Assembly: GCF_014127485.1 (NCBI RefSeq)
Contig: NZ_CP059903.1
Location: forward strand, 62,001-126,000
Direction of reading: 5' to 3'
DNA length: 64,000 nucleotides
From: Nocardioides dongkuii
GTDB taxonomy: Bacteria > Actinomycetota > Actinomycetes > Propionibacteriales > Nocardioidaceae
Below the pieces are notes generated by a model that worked only from the letters and a program-made list of their open reading frames with translations, was not told the origin of the DNA and made no database searches. Both the position numbers and the translations under genes were made by a program. Shown here in pieces: positions 26,130-34,165 of this stretch (within the stretch, counting starts at the first letter, position 1; each line of letters starts with the position of its first letter).

Positions 26130-27209
26130 CTATGTTGCGTCAAGGGGTGATGGTGGGTTCTCGAGGCGTCGGTAGAGGTCGCGGGCGATGTAGCGCTTGA
26201 GGCATCGGCGGATCTCGCGGGGGTTCTTGCCTTCGGTGGCACGGCGGGCGGTGTAGTCGCGGGTGGGTTGGTGGCAGCGTTGCCGGGTGATGGCGATGGT
26301 GTGCAGGGCGCGGTTGAGTTGTCGGTCGCCGTGGCGGTTGAGGCGGTAGCGGTTGGTGGTTTGGCCGGAGTTGGCGGGGATGGGTGCGGCGCCGGCGAGC
26401 ATCGCGAAGGCTGCTTCGGAGTGGATGCGGCCGGGGTGGGACCAGGCACACAGCACGATCGCGGCGGTGATCGGTCCGATCCCGGGTTGGTCGAGGAGGT
26501 CTGGGCGCCAGGACTTCACGATGGCGGTGATGGTCTTCTCGTAGTCGTCGGCCTCGGCCTGCAGGTGTTGGCTGCGGCGGGCCAGGGTCCGCAGTGTGGT
26601 CACGGTCGTGGTGGTCTCGAGGTCCCAGGTGGTGTGGGTGCGCATCGCGGCGGCGGTGCGGATCATCGTTTTCAGTTGCTGGCCTCGGAAGCGGCTCCGG
26701 ATCTGTTCGGGGGCGGCGATGATCAGGGCGAACAGTTGCCGTTGCGCATCGCCGGCTGCCTGGATCGCTGAGCGTCGTGCGGTCACCAGGACGGCCAGGG
26801 CTTGGCGGTCGCCACCGGTGCGTGGGGTGCCGAGTCGGGGTCGGGCTAGGGCCTCGCGGGCGGCGCGGATCGCGTCGAGGGGGTCGGACTTCGCGCCGTT
26901 GCGGCGCTTGGCCCGCACGGGCCGGTCGAGCTCGATGACGACCTCGCTGCGCTCGCTGAGGACCCGGGTCAGGCCGGCGCCGTGGCTGCCGGTTCCCTCG
27001 ATCGCCCAGGCACGCAGCGCGGCGTGACGCTCGGTGAACTCGATGAGCTCGGCGTAGCCCTCGCAGGTGGCCTCGACGGTGATCTCACCGAGCACTCCAC
27101 CGGTACGGGCATCGACGACGGCAGCCGAGTGGGTGTGCACGTGGGTGTCGACGCCGATGACGACGTCGACTACCTCCCGCAGGTCGATCGAGTCAGTCAG
27201 ACTGGTCAT
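26130..27209 (-). CDS. IS110-family transposase (DEDD/serine recombinase)
   Basis: 359 aa, full length. The N-terminal RuvC-like DEDD domain has Asp21 (GVDTH), Glu71 (IEGTG) and Asp109/Asp112 (KSDPLDA). The C-terminal Tnp-20 domain has QPGIGPITAAIVL and the catalytic serine Ser281 in PANSGQTTNRYRLNRHGDR. Members of this family use a bridge RNA to choose target and donor sites (shown for IS621). ATG 27209 has GGAGA six to seven bases upstream. No frameshift seen, so the element may be active. Confidence 0.95.
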   Translation of the reverse strand: MTSLTDSIDLREVVDVVIGVDTHVHTHSAAVVDARTGGVLGEITVEATCEGYAELIEFTERHAALRAWAIEGTGSHGAGLTRVLSERSEVVIELDRPVRAKRRNGAKSDPLDAIRAAREALARPRLGTPRTGGDRQALAVLVTARRSAIQAAGDAQRQLFALIIAAPEQIRSRFRGQQLKTMIRTAAAMRTHTTWDLETTTTVTTLRTLARRSQHLQAEADDYEKTITAIVKSWRPDLLDQPGIGPITAAIVLCAWSHPGRIHSEAAFAMLAGAAPIPANSGQTTNRYRLNRHGDRQLNRALHTIAITRQRCHQPTRDYTARRATEGKNPREIRRCLKRYIARDLYRRLENPPSPLDAT

Positions 27210-27493
27210 GCGTTCTCTCCTTGCCGGGACGGGGACGTGGTTCCGGTCCGGGACGGAGAATCGGCAGGACTGTGATGAGACACGTCGGGCGCCGCTAACG
27301 CCAGGCGGTCAAGCTCCTGATCAGGCCAGCTCCTCCGACCTGGGCCGGGGCCGACGACCACGAGCGGACAAGTCCCGAGGAAGGCACCTCTAAGTCCCCA
27401 AGGACTCGCAGGGCCAGTCTCGACAGGGGTCACGCCCGCGGCCGTCGTACCCACAGCCCATCAGTGATCAGGGCTGCAAGGAAAGACTCACAG
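27210..27493 (-). ncRNA. Putative IS110 bridge RNA region (5' non-coding end)
   Basis: In IS110-group elements the bridge RNA is transcribed from the non-coding end upstream of the transposase. This 284-bp segment has the right position and size. It contains GTCTCGACA at 27417-27425, identical to nine bases of the insertion target (G|TCTCGACA). The RNA strand would therefore carry the complement, as a target-binding loop should. Exact RNA ends cannot be given. Family knowledge plus inference. Confidence 0.5.
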
Positions 27494-27539
27494 TCTCGAC
27501 AACGCTCGTCGCTGGCGCTCCTAGCTGCTCGACCACCGG
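27493..27539. repeat. 47-bp VEP repeat, left of HNH gene
   Basis: GTCTCGACAACGCTCGTCGC...CTGCTCGACCACCGG. It differs at one base from the copy at 28969-29015, in the same orientation. It is also the right flank of the IS110 insertion. Confidence 0.85.
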
Positions 27540-27688
27540 TACTGAAAGCGCTGCTGGGGCGGTGTCCACAGCTGCGATCCGTGACTGTGGAGGGGTGTCG
27601 GTTTTCGTGATCGAGTCGTGATCTGAGGGCCCTGTGGAGACCCCGTTCAGACCCCGGAAGTGTCGGTGGTGGCGGCTTGAATGGAGCC
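27540..27688 (+). promoter_or_regulatory. Upstream region of HNH gene
   Basis: Contains the inverted repeat TCCACAG (27565-27571)/CTGTGGA (27585-27591). No clear promoter hexamers. GGAG at 27683-27686 is too close to ATG 27689 for an ideal ribosome binding site. Confidence 0.35.
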
Positions 27689-28942
27689 ATGTCAGCAGCC
27701 ACCGTCGCAGGGGTCCACCCGGTCACCGGGCTGGTCGCGCGCACCGCTGACAACGTCGCCGCGATGCGCGATGCGTGGCTGGTCTCGATGGACGCCGCCG
27801 CAGCCGGGCAGGCGTTGGTGGAGCTGGACCGGTTGCAGTCCGAGATCACCGAGCTCCAGGCCCGGGTCGCGGTCCGCGCCCAACAGGCCGGCACCGCCGA
27901 CCAGAGCGGCGCCACCTCGATGGCGAACTGGTTGGCGGTCACCACCCGGCAGTCCCGCACTTCGACCCACCGGTTCATGCGGCTGGCCGAATCCCTCGAC
28001 CGGGGGACCTTTGAGCCGGTCCGGGTCGCGCTCTCCGAAGGACGGGTCAATCCCGACCAGGCCCTCGTGATTACTGACGCCGTCGACGCCCTCCCCGACG
28101 ACATCGAGGCCGAGACCCGCGCCCGTGCCGTTGAGGTGCTGCTCGCCGAAGCCGCCCACCACGATCCCGTCGCGTTACGCCGCCTCGGCAAGCGACTCCT
28201 CGACGTGATTGCCCCCGAGATCGGCGAGGCCCACGAGGCCAAGGTGATCGAGGCCGAGGAGGAGCGCGCTCGGGCGCACACCCGGTTGACGATGACCGAC
28301 GACGGCCATGGGATCACCTACGGGCGGTTCCAGCTCCCCACCGCCCAGGCCCAGATGCTCAAGAAGGCCCTGCACGCCATCGCCGCCCCGAAAGCCCAGA
28401 CCGCGGCCCACGGGTCGCTCCCGGAGCGGCGACCCGGCCCGGAGCGCCTCGGACAGGCGTTCTGCGAGCTGATCGAACGCATCCCGGCCGGGGTGCTGCC
28501 CGAAGCCGGCGGGGTCAACGCCACCGCCGTGGTCCTGATGGGCCTCGAGACGTTCCGCGGCGGACACGGGGTCGCACACCTCGACACCGGGGCGACCATC
28601 AGCGCCGGCCAAGCCCGCCGGCTCGCGTGTGAGGCCGGGATCATCCCCGCCGTGCTCGGCGGACCCAGCCAGGTCCTCGACCTGGGCCGGACCCGCCGGT
28701 TCCACACCAAGACCCAACGCATCGCGCTTGCGATCAGGGACGGTGGGTGCACCGCCGAGGGCTGCGACTGGCCACCGGGCATGTGCCATGCCCACCACGA
28801 CCCGGCCTGGTGCCAAGGCGGGGTCACCGACATCGACCACGCCAGGTTGTTGTGTCCCAAGCACCACGCCCGGGCTCACGATCCGGCGTACGCCAGCACC
28901 TGTCGTCCCGACGGCAAGATCAGCTTCCACCGACGGACGTAG
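27689..28942 (+). CDS. DUF222 / 13E12-type HNH endonuclease
   Basis: 417 aa. The N-terminal DUF222 region contains LVELDRLQSEITELQARV, MANWLAVTTRQSRTSTHRF and GRVNPDQALVITDAVDALP. The C-terminal HNH motif has GCTAEGCDWPPGMCHAHH, DIDHARLLCPKHH and AHD. Such genes are multi-copy in mycobacteria and nocardioforms, linked to 13E12 repeats. Cleavage target unknown. ATG 27689 chosen; TTG 27677 is in frame. The gene is flanked by 47-bp direct repeats, suggesting it moves or amplifies as a unit. Confidence 0.9.
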   Translation: MSAATVAGVHPVTGLVARTADNVAAMRDAWLVSMDAAAAGQALVELDRLQSEITELQARVAVRAQQAGTADQSGATSMANWLAVTTRQSRTSTHRFMRLAESLDRGTFEPVRVALSEGRVNPDQALVITDAVDALPDDIEAETRARAVEVLLAEAAHHDPVALRRLGKRLLDVIAPEIGEAHEAKVIEAEEERARAHTRLTMTDDGHGITYGRFQLPTAQAQMLKKALHAIAAPKAQTAAHGSLPERRPGPERLGQAFCELIERIPAGVLPEAGGVNATAVVLMGLETFRGGHGVAHLDTGATISAGQARRLACEAGIIPAVLGGPSQVLDLGRTRRFHTKTQRIALAIRDGGCTAEGCDWPPGMCHAHHDPAWCQGGVTDIDHARLLCPKHHARAHDPAYASTCRPDGKISFHRRT

Positions 28943-28965
28943 GCCGGCGTGGTGGGTGGGCTGCG

Positions 28966-29087
28966 GGGGTCTCGACAACGCTCGTCGCTGGCGCTCCTCG
29001 CTGCTCGACCACCGGGGGACGGGGCGCTCCTCGCTGCTCGACCACCGGGGGCGGGGCGCTCCTCGCTGCTCGACCACCGGCGGGTGC
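28966..29087. repeat. VEP repeats right of HNH gene, including the empty IS target
   Basis: A full unit (28969-29015) is followed by two shortened units, each CGCTCCTCGCTGCTCGACCACCGG. The first is preceded by GCTGCGGGGG, so 28960-28980 is the uninterrupted form of the IS110 target. Confidence 0.85.
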
Positions 29088-29113
29088 GTGGGTGGCGGGG
29101 CTACCGTCGAGAC

Positions 29114-29785
29114 ATGCGGGTCGTCGAGCTTCTGCGGTTCCCGGTCAAGTCGCTGCGCGGCGAGGCCCTGGAGCGCGCCGCGATCGACGGCCGCGGCGTG
29201 GTCGGTGACCGACAGTGGGCGGTGCGGGACGCCGACGGCAAGCTCGGCAGCGGCAAGTCGACGAAACGGTTCCGCAAGATGGACGGGCTGCTCGACCTCG
29301 CGGCGGCGTACGACGGGGCCGCTGGGACGGACGGGCCGGTGATCTCCTTCCCCGACGGCCGGTCCTGGCGCGCGCCCGACCCGGCGCTCGACGCGGCGAT
29401 GAGCGACCACGTGGGCCGGCCGGTCGTGGTGGCGCGGGAGAGCGACGTCCCCCACCACGACGAGGGGCCGCTGCACCTGGTCACCACCGCCACGCTCGCG
29501 GCACTCGGCGCCGACGGGGCGCTGCTGCGCGCCAACCTGGTGGTGGACGTCCCCGGCCTGGAGGCGTTCGCGGAGGACGACTGGACGGGGCGGCGGCTCA
29601 CCGTCGGCGACGGGCTGGTGCTCGCCGTGCGCGAGCCGATGGAGCGCTGCGTGATGGTCGGCCGGACCGTGCTGCACGAGGTGACCGCGCGCAACGACCG
29701 GTGCGCCGGGCTCGTGGTGGACGTGGTCGAGCCGGGCGAGGTCGCGGTCGGCGACGCCGTGCTGCCGGACGCCGCGCGCACCTGA
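29114..29785 (+). CDS. MOSC domain protein
   Basis: 223 aa with the MOSC N-terminal beta-barrel start (VVELLRFPVKSLRGEALERAAIDGRGVVGDRQWAV) and a C-terminal ERCVMVG carrying the conserved cysteine. MOSC proteins bind the molybdenum cofactor or deliver sulfur; the bacterial YcbX/YiiM type reduces N-hydroxylated compounds. ATG 29114 follows TACCGT-N6 (leaderless), which excludes the long upstream extension through the repeats. Confidence 0.88.
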   Translation: MRVVELLRFPVKSLRGEALERAAIDGRGVVGDRQWAVRDADGKLGSGKSTKRFRKMDGLLDLAAAYDGAAGTDGPVISFPDGRSWRAPDPALDAAMSDHVGRPVVVARESDVPHHDEGPLHLVTTATLAALGADGALLRANLVVDVPGLEAFAEDDWTGRRLTVGDGLVLAVREPMERCVMVGRTVLHEVTARNDRCAGLVVDVVEPGEVAVGDAVLPDAART

Positions 29786-29801
29786 TCGGTAGCCTGCGCG
29801 C

Positions 29802-30767
29802 ATGCGAGCCGCCCAGGTCATCACGCCCACCGGTCCCCGCGACGTCGAGGTCCGCGACGTCCCCGAGCCGGAGGCCGGCGCCGGCCAGGTGCTGGTCGAG
29901 GTGCACAGCGTCGGCATCTCCTTCCCCGACCTGCTGCTGAGCAAGGGCGAGTACCAGCTCAAGCCCGAGCCGCCGTTCACCCTCGGCGTCGACTTCGCCG
30001 GCGTCGTGCTCTCCGGGGAGGGCTTCGCGCCCGGTCAGCGGGTCTGCGGCGTCGGCGGCTGGGGCGGTGCGGCCGAGGTGGTCGCGAGCCCGGCCGACTT
30101 CACCTTCGCGCTCCCCGACGCCACGTCGTACGACGAGGGCGCGGCGCTGCCGATGAACTACCTGACCGCCGACTTCGCCCTGTACGAGCGCGCCGGGCTG
30201 CGCGAGGGGGAGACCGTGCTGGTGCACGGCGCCGCCGGCGGCGTCGGCACCGCCTCCATCCAGGTCGCCCGGGGGATGGGCGCGCGCGTGATCGCGGTCG
30301 TCAGCACCGAGGAGAAGGCCCGGGTCGCCAAGGACGCGGGCGCCGACGAGGCCGTGCTGCTCGACGGGTTCAAGGACGCCGCGATGGAGCTCACCGGCGG
30401 GACGGGCGTGGACGTGGTGGTCGACGTCGTCGGCGGGGACGCGTTCACCGACTCGCTGCGCGCGCTGGCCCCGCAGGGCCGGCTGCTGGTGGTCGGCTTC
30501 GCCGCCGGGCAGGGCATCCCGCAGGTCAAGGTGAACCGGCTGCTGCTCAACAACGTCGACGTCCGCGGCGTCGGCTGGGGCGCCTACGCGATGGCGCGGC
30601 CGGGCTACATGCAGGAGCAGTGGCAGCGGCTGGTCCCGATGCTGGAGTCCGGCGTGGTCGCGCCCCCGATCGGCGCGACGTACCCGCTCGAGGAGTTCGG
30701 CCGCGCGCTGGTCGACATGGAGGAGCGGCGCACGCTCGGCAAGTCGGTCGTGCGGGTCCGCCCCTGA
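29802..30767 (+). CDS. NAD(P)H:quinone oxidoreductase-like MDR protein
   Basis: 321 aa zinc-independent medium-chain reductase. FTLGVDFAGVVLSGEG lies in the catalytic domain, and VLVHGAAGGVGTASIQVARGMGARVIAV is the nucleotide-binding motif. No cysteine zinc ligands appear. Typical of quinone oxidoreductase or acyl-crotonyl reductase-like enzymes. ATG 29802 follows TAGCCT-N6 (leaderless), only 16 bp after the MOSC gene. Confidence 0.92.
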   Translation: MRAAQVITPTGPRDVEVRDVPEPEAGAGQVLVEVHSVGISFPDLLLSKGEYQLKPEPPFTLGVDFAGVVLSGEGFAPGQRVCGVGGWGGAAEVVASPADFTFALPDATSYDEGAALPMNYLTADFALYERAGLREGETVLVHGAAGGVGTASIQVARGMGARVIAVVSTEEKARVAKDAGADEAVLLDGFKDAAMELTGGTGVDVVVDVVGGDAFTDSLRALAPQGRLLVVGFAAGQGIPQVKVNRLLLNNVDVRGVGWGAYAMARPGYMQEQWQRLVPMLESGVVAPPIGATYPLEEFGRALVDMEERRTLGKSVVRVRP

Positions 30768-30810
30768 ACCCGTGACGTGGGACTCACCGGGCACCCGGCA
30801 GGATGACCCC

Positions 30811-31137
30811 ATGAGCACCCACGACCACGAGCACGACCACGCCGACCGCGACGACGCCGACCTGGCCCGCAAGGCGGGACACATCATCCTCGACGGCATC
30901 ACCGCCGCCGACGTCGAGAACGAGGACGCGATGGAGATCGCGTTCGGCCGGCTGCTCGAGATCGAGGCCATCGAGGTCACGATGGACGAGGACGAGGGGG
31001 AGCTCGAGCTCGACATCTCCCCGCTGATGAACGGCGTGCTGCTCGTCGTCGGCCAGCTGGTCTCCGAGCTCGCCCAGCGCGACGGCACCAGCACCGAGGA
31101 CGTGCTGGCCCAGATCCGCACCCGCATCGACGGCTGA
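30811..31137 (+). CDS. Small acidic hypothetical protein
   Basis: 108 aa, strongly acidic, with a His/Asp-rich start (STHDHEHDHADRDD) that may bind metal, then a helical region (AGHIILDGITAADVENEDAMEIAFGRLL). Family not recognised. ATG 30811 is preceded by CAGGAT-N6, close to the leaderless pattern. Confidence 0.65.
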   Translation: MSTHDHEHDHADRDDADLARKAGHIILDGITAADVENEDAMEIAFGRLLEIEAIEVTMDEDEGELELDISPLMNGVLLVVGQLVSELAQRDGTSTEDVLAQIRTRIDG

Positions 31138-31186
31138 GACGCGGCGCGGGGCGCCGGCCCTGGGGCGGTGTCCTAGGGTCGGTCCC

Positions 31187-33148
31187 GTGACGATCCTCGA
31201 CGACGCCCGCGAGGGCATGGACCCCGACATCCGCCCGCAGGACGACCTGTTCGGCCACGTCAACGGCCGGTGGCTGGAGCAGACCGAGATCCCGAGCGAC
31301 CGCTCCAGCTGGGGGCCGTTCGTCCAGCTGGCCGACGTCGCCGAGTCCCAGGTGCGCGACATCATCGAGTCTCTGGCGGCCGGGGTCTCGACAAGCTCGA
31401 CCACCGAGGGCGACTCGAGCGACGACGCGCGCAAGATCGGCGACCTGTTCGCCTCGTTCATGGACACCGAGGCGATCGACCGCCTGGGGTTGCGGCCGGT
31501 GCGGCCGCTGATCGACGCGGTCGACGGGCTGCGCGACGTACGCGACCTGGCGGCGTTCCTCGGCGAGTTCGAGCGGGTCGGCGGGCACGGCCTGTTCGGG
31601 TCCTACGTCGACACCGACGACCGGAAGTCCGACCGCTACCTCTTCCACCTCGTCCAGGGCGGGCTCGGCCTGCCGGACGAGTCGTACTACCGCGACGAGA
31701 AGTTCGCCGAGGTCCGCGAGAAGTACGTCGCCTACCTGACCCGGCTGCTCGCGCTCGCCGAGCACCCCGACCCGGCCGCCGCGGCCGCGACGGTCCTCGC
31801 GATCGACACCCGGCTCGCCGCCGGCCACTGGGAGCGCGCGGAGACCCGCGACGTCCAGAAGACCTACAACCTGATGACGCTCGCGGAGCTCAAGGAGCTG
31901 TGCCCGGCGTTCGACTGGGACGCCTACGTCACCAACCTCGGCGGCGACGACCAGACCGTCGCGGAGTCCTGCGTCCGGCAGCCGTCGTACCTCGGCCACC
32001 TCTCGACGGTGCTCGAGGAGGTGCCGCTCGAGGACTGGAAGCAGTGGATGCTCGTCCACGTGCTGCGCTCGGCCGCGCCGTACCTCACCGACGACTTCGT
32101 CGAGACCAACTTCGACTTCTACGGCCGCACCCTCAACGGCACCCCCGAGCTGCGGGCCCGCTGGAAGCGCGGCGTGGCCCTGGTCGAGGGCGCGATCGGC
32201 GAGGCGGTCGGCAAGGAGTACGTCGCGCGGCACTTCCCGCCGACGTCCAAGGCGCTGATGGACGACCTCGTCGACCACCTGCTCGAGGCCTACCGTGAGT
32301 CGATCGCGGCGCTGGACTGGATGACCGAGGAGACCAAGGCGCGGGCCTACGAGAAGCTCGAGACCTTCCGGCCCAAGATCGGCTACCCCGAGAAGTTCCG
32401 CGACTACTCCGGCCTGCAGGTCAGCGCGCACGACCTGCTCGGCAACGTGGCGGCGGCGTCGGCGTTCGAGACCGACCGGCAGCTGGCCAAGATCGGCAGC
32501 CCGGTCGACCGCGACGAGTGGTTCATGCTCCCGCAGACCGTCAACGCCTACTACAACCCGGGCACCAACGAGATCTGCTTCCCGGCCGGGATCCTGCAGA
32601 AGCCGTTCTTCAGCCCCGACGCCCTGCCGGCGGAGAACTACGGCGGCATCGGCGCGGTCATCGGCCACGAGATCGGCCACGGCTTCGACGACCAGGGCGC
32701 GCAGTACGACGGCGACGGCAACCTCAACGACTGGTGGACGCCCGAGGACAAGGCGGCCTTCGAGGTGCGGTCCAAGGCGCTGATCGAGCAGTACGACGGG
32801 TTCTCGCCGCGCAGCCTCCCCGGCGAGAAGGTCAACGGGTCGCTGACCGTCGGCGAGAACATCGGCGACCTCGGCGGGCTGACCATCGCGCACCGCGCGT
32901 TCCTGATCTCGCAGGGCGGCGACGCCTCGGTCGAGGACCGGCGCCGGCTGTTCATGAACTGGAGCTACGTGTGGCGCACCAAGCGCCGCCCGGAGCAGGA
33001 GCGGCAGTACCTCACCATCGACCCGCACTCGCCGCCGGAGTTCCGCGCCAACATCGCGCGCAACCTCGACGAGTTCCACGACGTGTTCGGGACCGCCCCC
33101 GGCGACGGGATGTGGCTCGACCCCGAGCAGCGCGTGCGGATCTGGTGA
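31187..33148 (+). CDS. M13 family zinc metallopeptidase (neprilysin/PepO-like)
   Basis: 653 aa. Substrate-binding NAYYNP, zinc site HEIGH (about residues 494-498) in GHEIGHGFDDQG, and third ligand in ENIGDLGGL are intact. No signal peptide, as in bacterial cytosolic PepO oligopeptidases. GTG 31187 follows TAGGGT-N7 (leaderless). A ten-residue stretch near residue 66 (GVSTSSTTEG) is encoded by a VEP-type repeat inserted in frame at about 31382-31408. The next gene overlaps its stop (GTGA). Confidence 0.94.
   Translation: MTILDDAREGMDPDIRPQDDLFGHVNGRWLEQTEIPSDRSSWGPFVQLADVAESQVRDIIESLAAGVSTSSTTEGDSSDDARKIGDLFASFMDTEAIDRLGLRPVRPLIDAVDGLRDVRDLAAFLGEFERVGGHGLFGSYVDTDDRKSDRYLFHLVQGGLGLPDESYYRDEKFAEVREKYVAYLTRLLALAEHPDPAAAAATVLAIDTRLAAGHWERAETRDVQKTYNLMTLAELKELCPAFDWDAYVTNLGGDDQTVAESCVRQPSYLGHLSTVLEEVPLEDWKQWMLVHVLRSAAPYLTDDFVETNFDFYGRTLNGTPELRARWKRGVALVEGAIGEAVGKEYVARHFPPTSKALMDDLVDHLLEAYRESIAALDWMTEETKARAYEKLETFRPKIGYPEKFRDYSGLQVSAHDLLGNVAAASAFETDRQLAKIGSPVDRDEWFMLPQTVNAYYNPGTNEICFPAGILQKPFFSPDALPAENYGGIGAVIGHEIGHGFDDQGAQYDGDGNLNDWWTPEDKAAFEVRSKALIEQYDGFSPRSLPGEKVNGSLTVGENIGDLGGLTIAHRAFLISQGGDASVEDRRRLFMNWSYVWRTKRRPEQERQYLTIDPHSPPEFRANIARNLDEFHDVFGTAPGDGMWLDPEQRVRIW
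31382..31408. repeat. VEP-type repeat inside the M13 peptidase coding sequence
   Basis: GGGGTCTCGACAAGCTCGAC followed by CACCGAG is a short form of the intergenic repeat family. It is kept in frame and adds GVSTSSTTE to a loop before the conserved DDARKIGDLF. Confidence 0.75.
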
Positions 33149-33531
33149 CCGGGCTGCCGCTGCGCGGCCGTGACGTCGCGCTGGCCGCGGCGACGGGGGC
33201 GCTGGCGCTGGTGGACCCGGTGGCCTGCACCGGCCGGCGGCTGCTGGCCTACCGCCTGGCCATGGCGGCGCTCGTCACCGCGGGCACCTACGACGCCCTC
33301 GAGGACCCCGGGCTCGAGCTCTCGCCCCGCACCCGGGTGGGCGTGGCGCTGGCCGCCGGCGGCGGAGCGCTGGCGACGATGGGGCCTGCCGTACGACTCG
33401 ACGCCCGGATGCAGCGCTGGCTCGCCGCGCACGGCGTACCGGTCCCGCGGTGGGTGCTGGCCGCCTTCGCCACCGGGTCCTTCCTGCTCTCCGCGGTCGC
33501 CGAGAATCGGGGCCGCTTGGAAGCGGTGTAA
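33145..33531 (+). CDS. Small integral membrane protein
   Basis: 128 aa with about four hydrophobic segments (VALAAATGALALVDPVACTG, LAYRLAMAALVTAGTY, VALAAGGGALATMGPAV, VLAAFATGSFLLSAVA). GTG 33145 overlaps the stop of the M13 gene, so it is translationally coupled to it. Family not recognised. Its stop codon region abuts the palindrome of the next gene. Confidence 0.7.
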   Translation: MTGLPLRGRDVALAAATGALALVDPVACTGRRLLAYRLAMAALVTAGTYDALEDPGLELSPRTRVGVALAAGGGALATMGPAVRLDARMQRWLAAHGVPVPRWVLAAFATGSFLLSAVAENRGRLEAV

Positions 33532-33546
33532 TCATGTAAGCATGAT
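33527..33546 (+). promoter_or_regulatory. Palindrome and -10 box at the start of the next gene
   Basis: ATCATG-TAAG-CATGAT (33531-33546) is a perfect 6-bp-arm palindrome that overlaps a TGTAAT -10 box (33527-33532) and the start codon at 33542. A protein bound here would block its own gene, and the mRNA is likely leaderless. Confidence 0.6.
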
Positions 33547-34075
33547 GACAACCGAAGCGCTGGAGCGGGTGCGGGGCTGGTTCGCCGGCCGCCTGCCCGA
33601 GACCTGGACGACGACCCCCGCGGTCGTCACCGTCGACCGTGAGGAGATCACGGTCCTGCTGACCCTGCCCGACGTGCACGCGCCCGAGGGCGCCTCGGCC
33701 GCCGAGGTGGCCGAGACCCGGGCGGGCCGCGCGAAGGCCTTCCGCGAGGAGACCCGCGAGGACCGGATACGGATCGCGCGCGAGGCCGAGCACCGCTACG
33801 ACCGGAAGGTCTCCTGGGGCGTCCGGATCGGCGAGGGCGAGGAGGAGCACCGCGAGCTGTGGACGCACGTCTCCGCGCCCGTGATGACCCGGCTGCGGCA
33901 GCCCGAGCGAGGGGTCCTCGACACCCTGGTCGAGGCCGGGGTGGCCCGGTCGCGCTCCGACGCGCTGGGGTGGTGCGTGCGCCTGGTCGGGCAGCACGAG
34001 GGGGACTGGCTCGCCGAGCTGCGGACCGCCATGGAGCAGGTCGCCGACGTGCGCGCCCAGGGGCCGGGCGCCTGA
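33542..34075 (+). CDS. Hypothetical protein with C-terminal ribbon-helix-helix-like segment
   Basis: 177 aa. N-terminal beta-rich region (AVVTVDREEITVLLTLPDV), a charged helix (RAGRAKAFREETREDRIRIAREAEHRYDRKVSWGV) and a C-terminal stretch (GVLDTLVEAGVARSRSDALGWCVRLVGQH) that resembles the helices of Arc/MetJ-type regulators. The palindrome at its start fits autoregulation. Family not firmly recognised. Confidence 0.65.
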   Translation: MMTTEALERVRGWFAGRLPETWTTTPAVVTVDREEITVLLTLPDVHAPEGASAAEVAETRAGRAKAFREETREDRIRIAREAEHRYDRKVSWGVRIGEGEEEHRELWTHVSAPVMTRLRQPERGVLDTLVEAGVARSRSDALGWCVRLVGQHEGDWLAELRTAMEQVADVRAQGPGA

Positions 34076-34165
34076 CAGGCGGCCCGCGACGGCCCGAGTG
34101 CCGCGTTCCACAGCCGCCGACCGCTGCTGCACGCGCTGTCCGGGGTCGCTGGTAGACAGGGCGTC

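Larger units (their letters stand above)
26124..27493 (-). mobile_element. IS110-family insertion sequence, about 1.37 kb, apparently intact
   Basis: Boundaries come from comparison with an unoccupied site: GCTGCGGGGGTCTCGACAACG occurs uninterrupted at 28960-28980. On the left flank of the element GCTGCGGGGG ends at 26123, and on the right TCTCGAC begins at 27494 (ambiguity of one base). No terminal inverted repeats or longer target duplication are visible, as expected for IS110. It encodes one transposase with a 284-bp non-coding segment on its 5' side and almost none on the 3' side, the layout of the IS110 group. Confidence 0.85.

Noticed and set aside
26130..27209. IS1111-subgroup assignment
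   Set aside because: Non-coding DNA is on the 5' side of the transposase and no subterminal inverted repeats are visible, which fits the IS110 group better.
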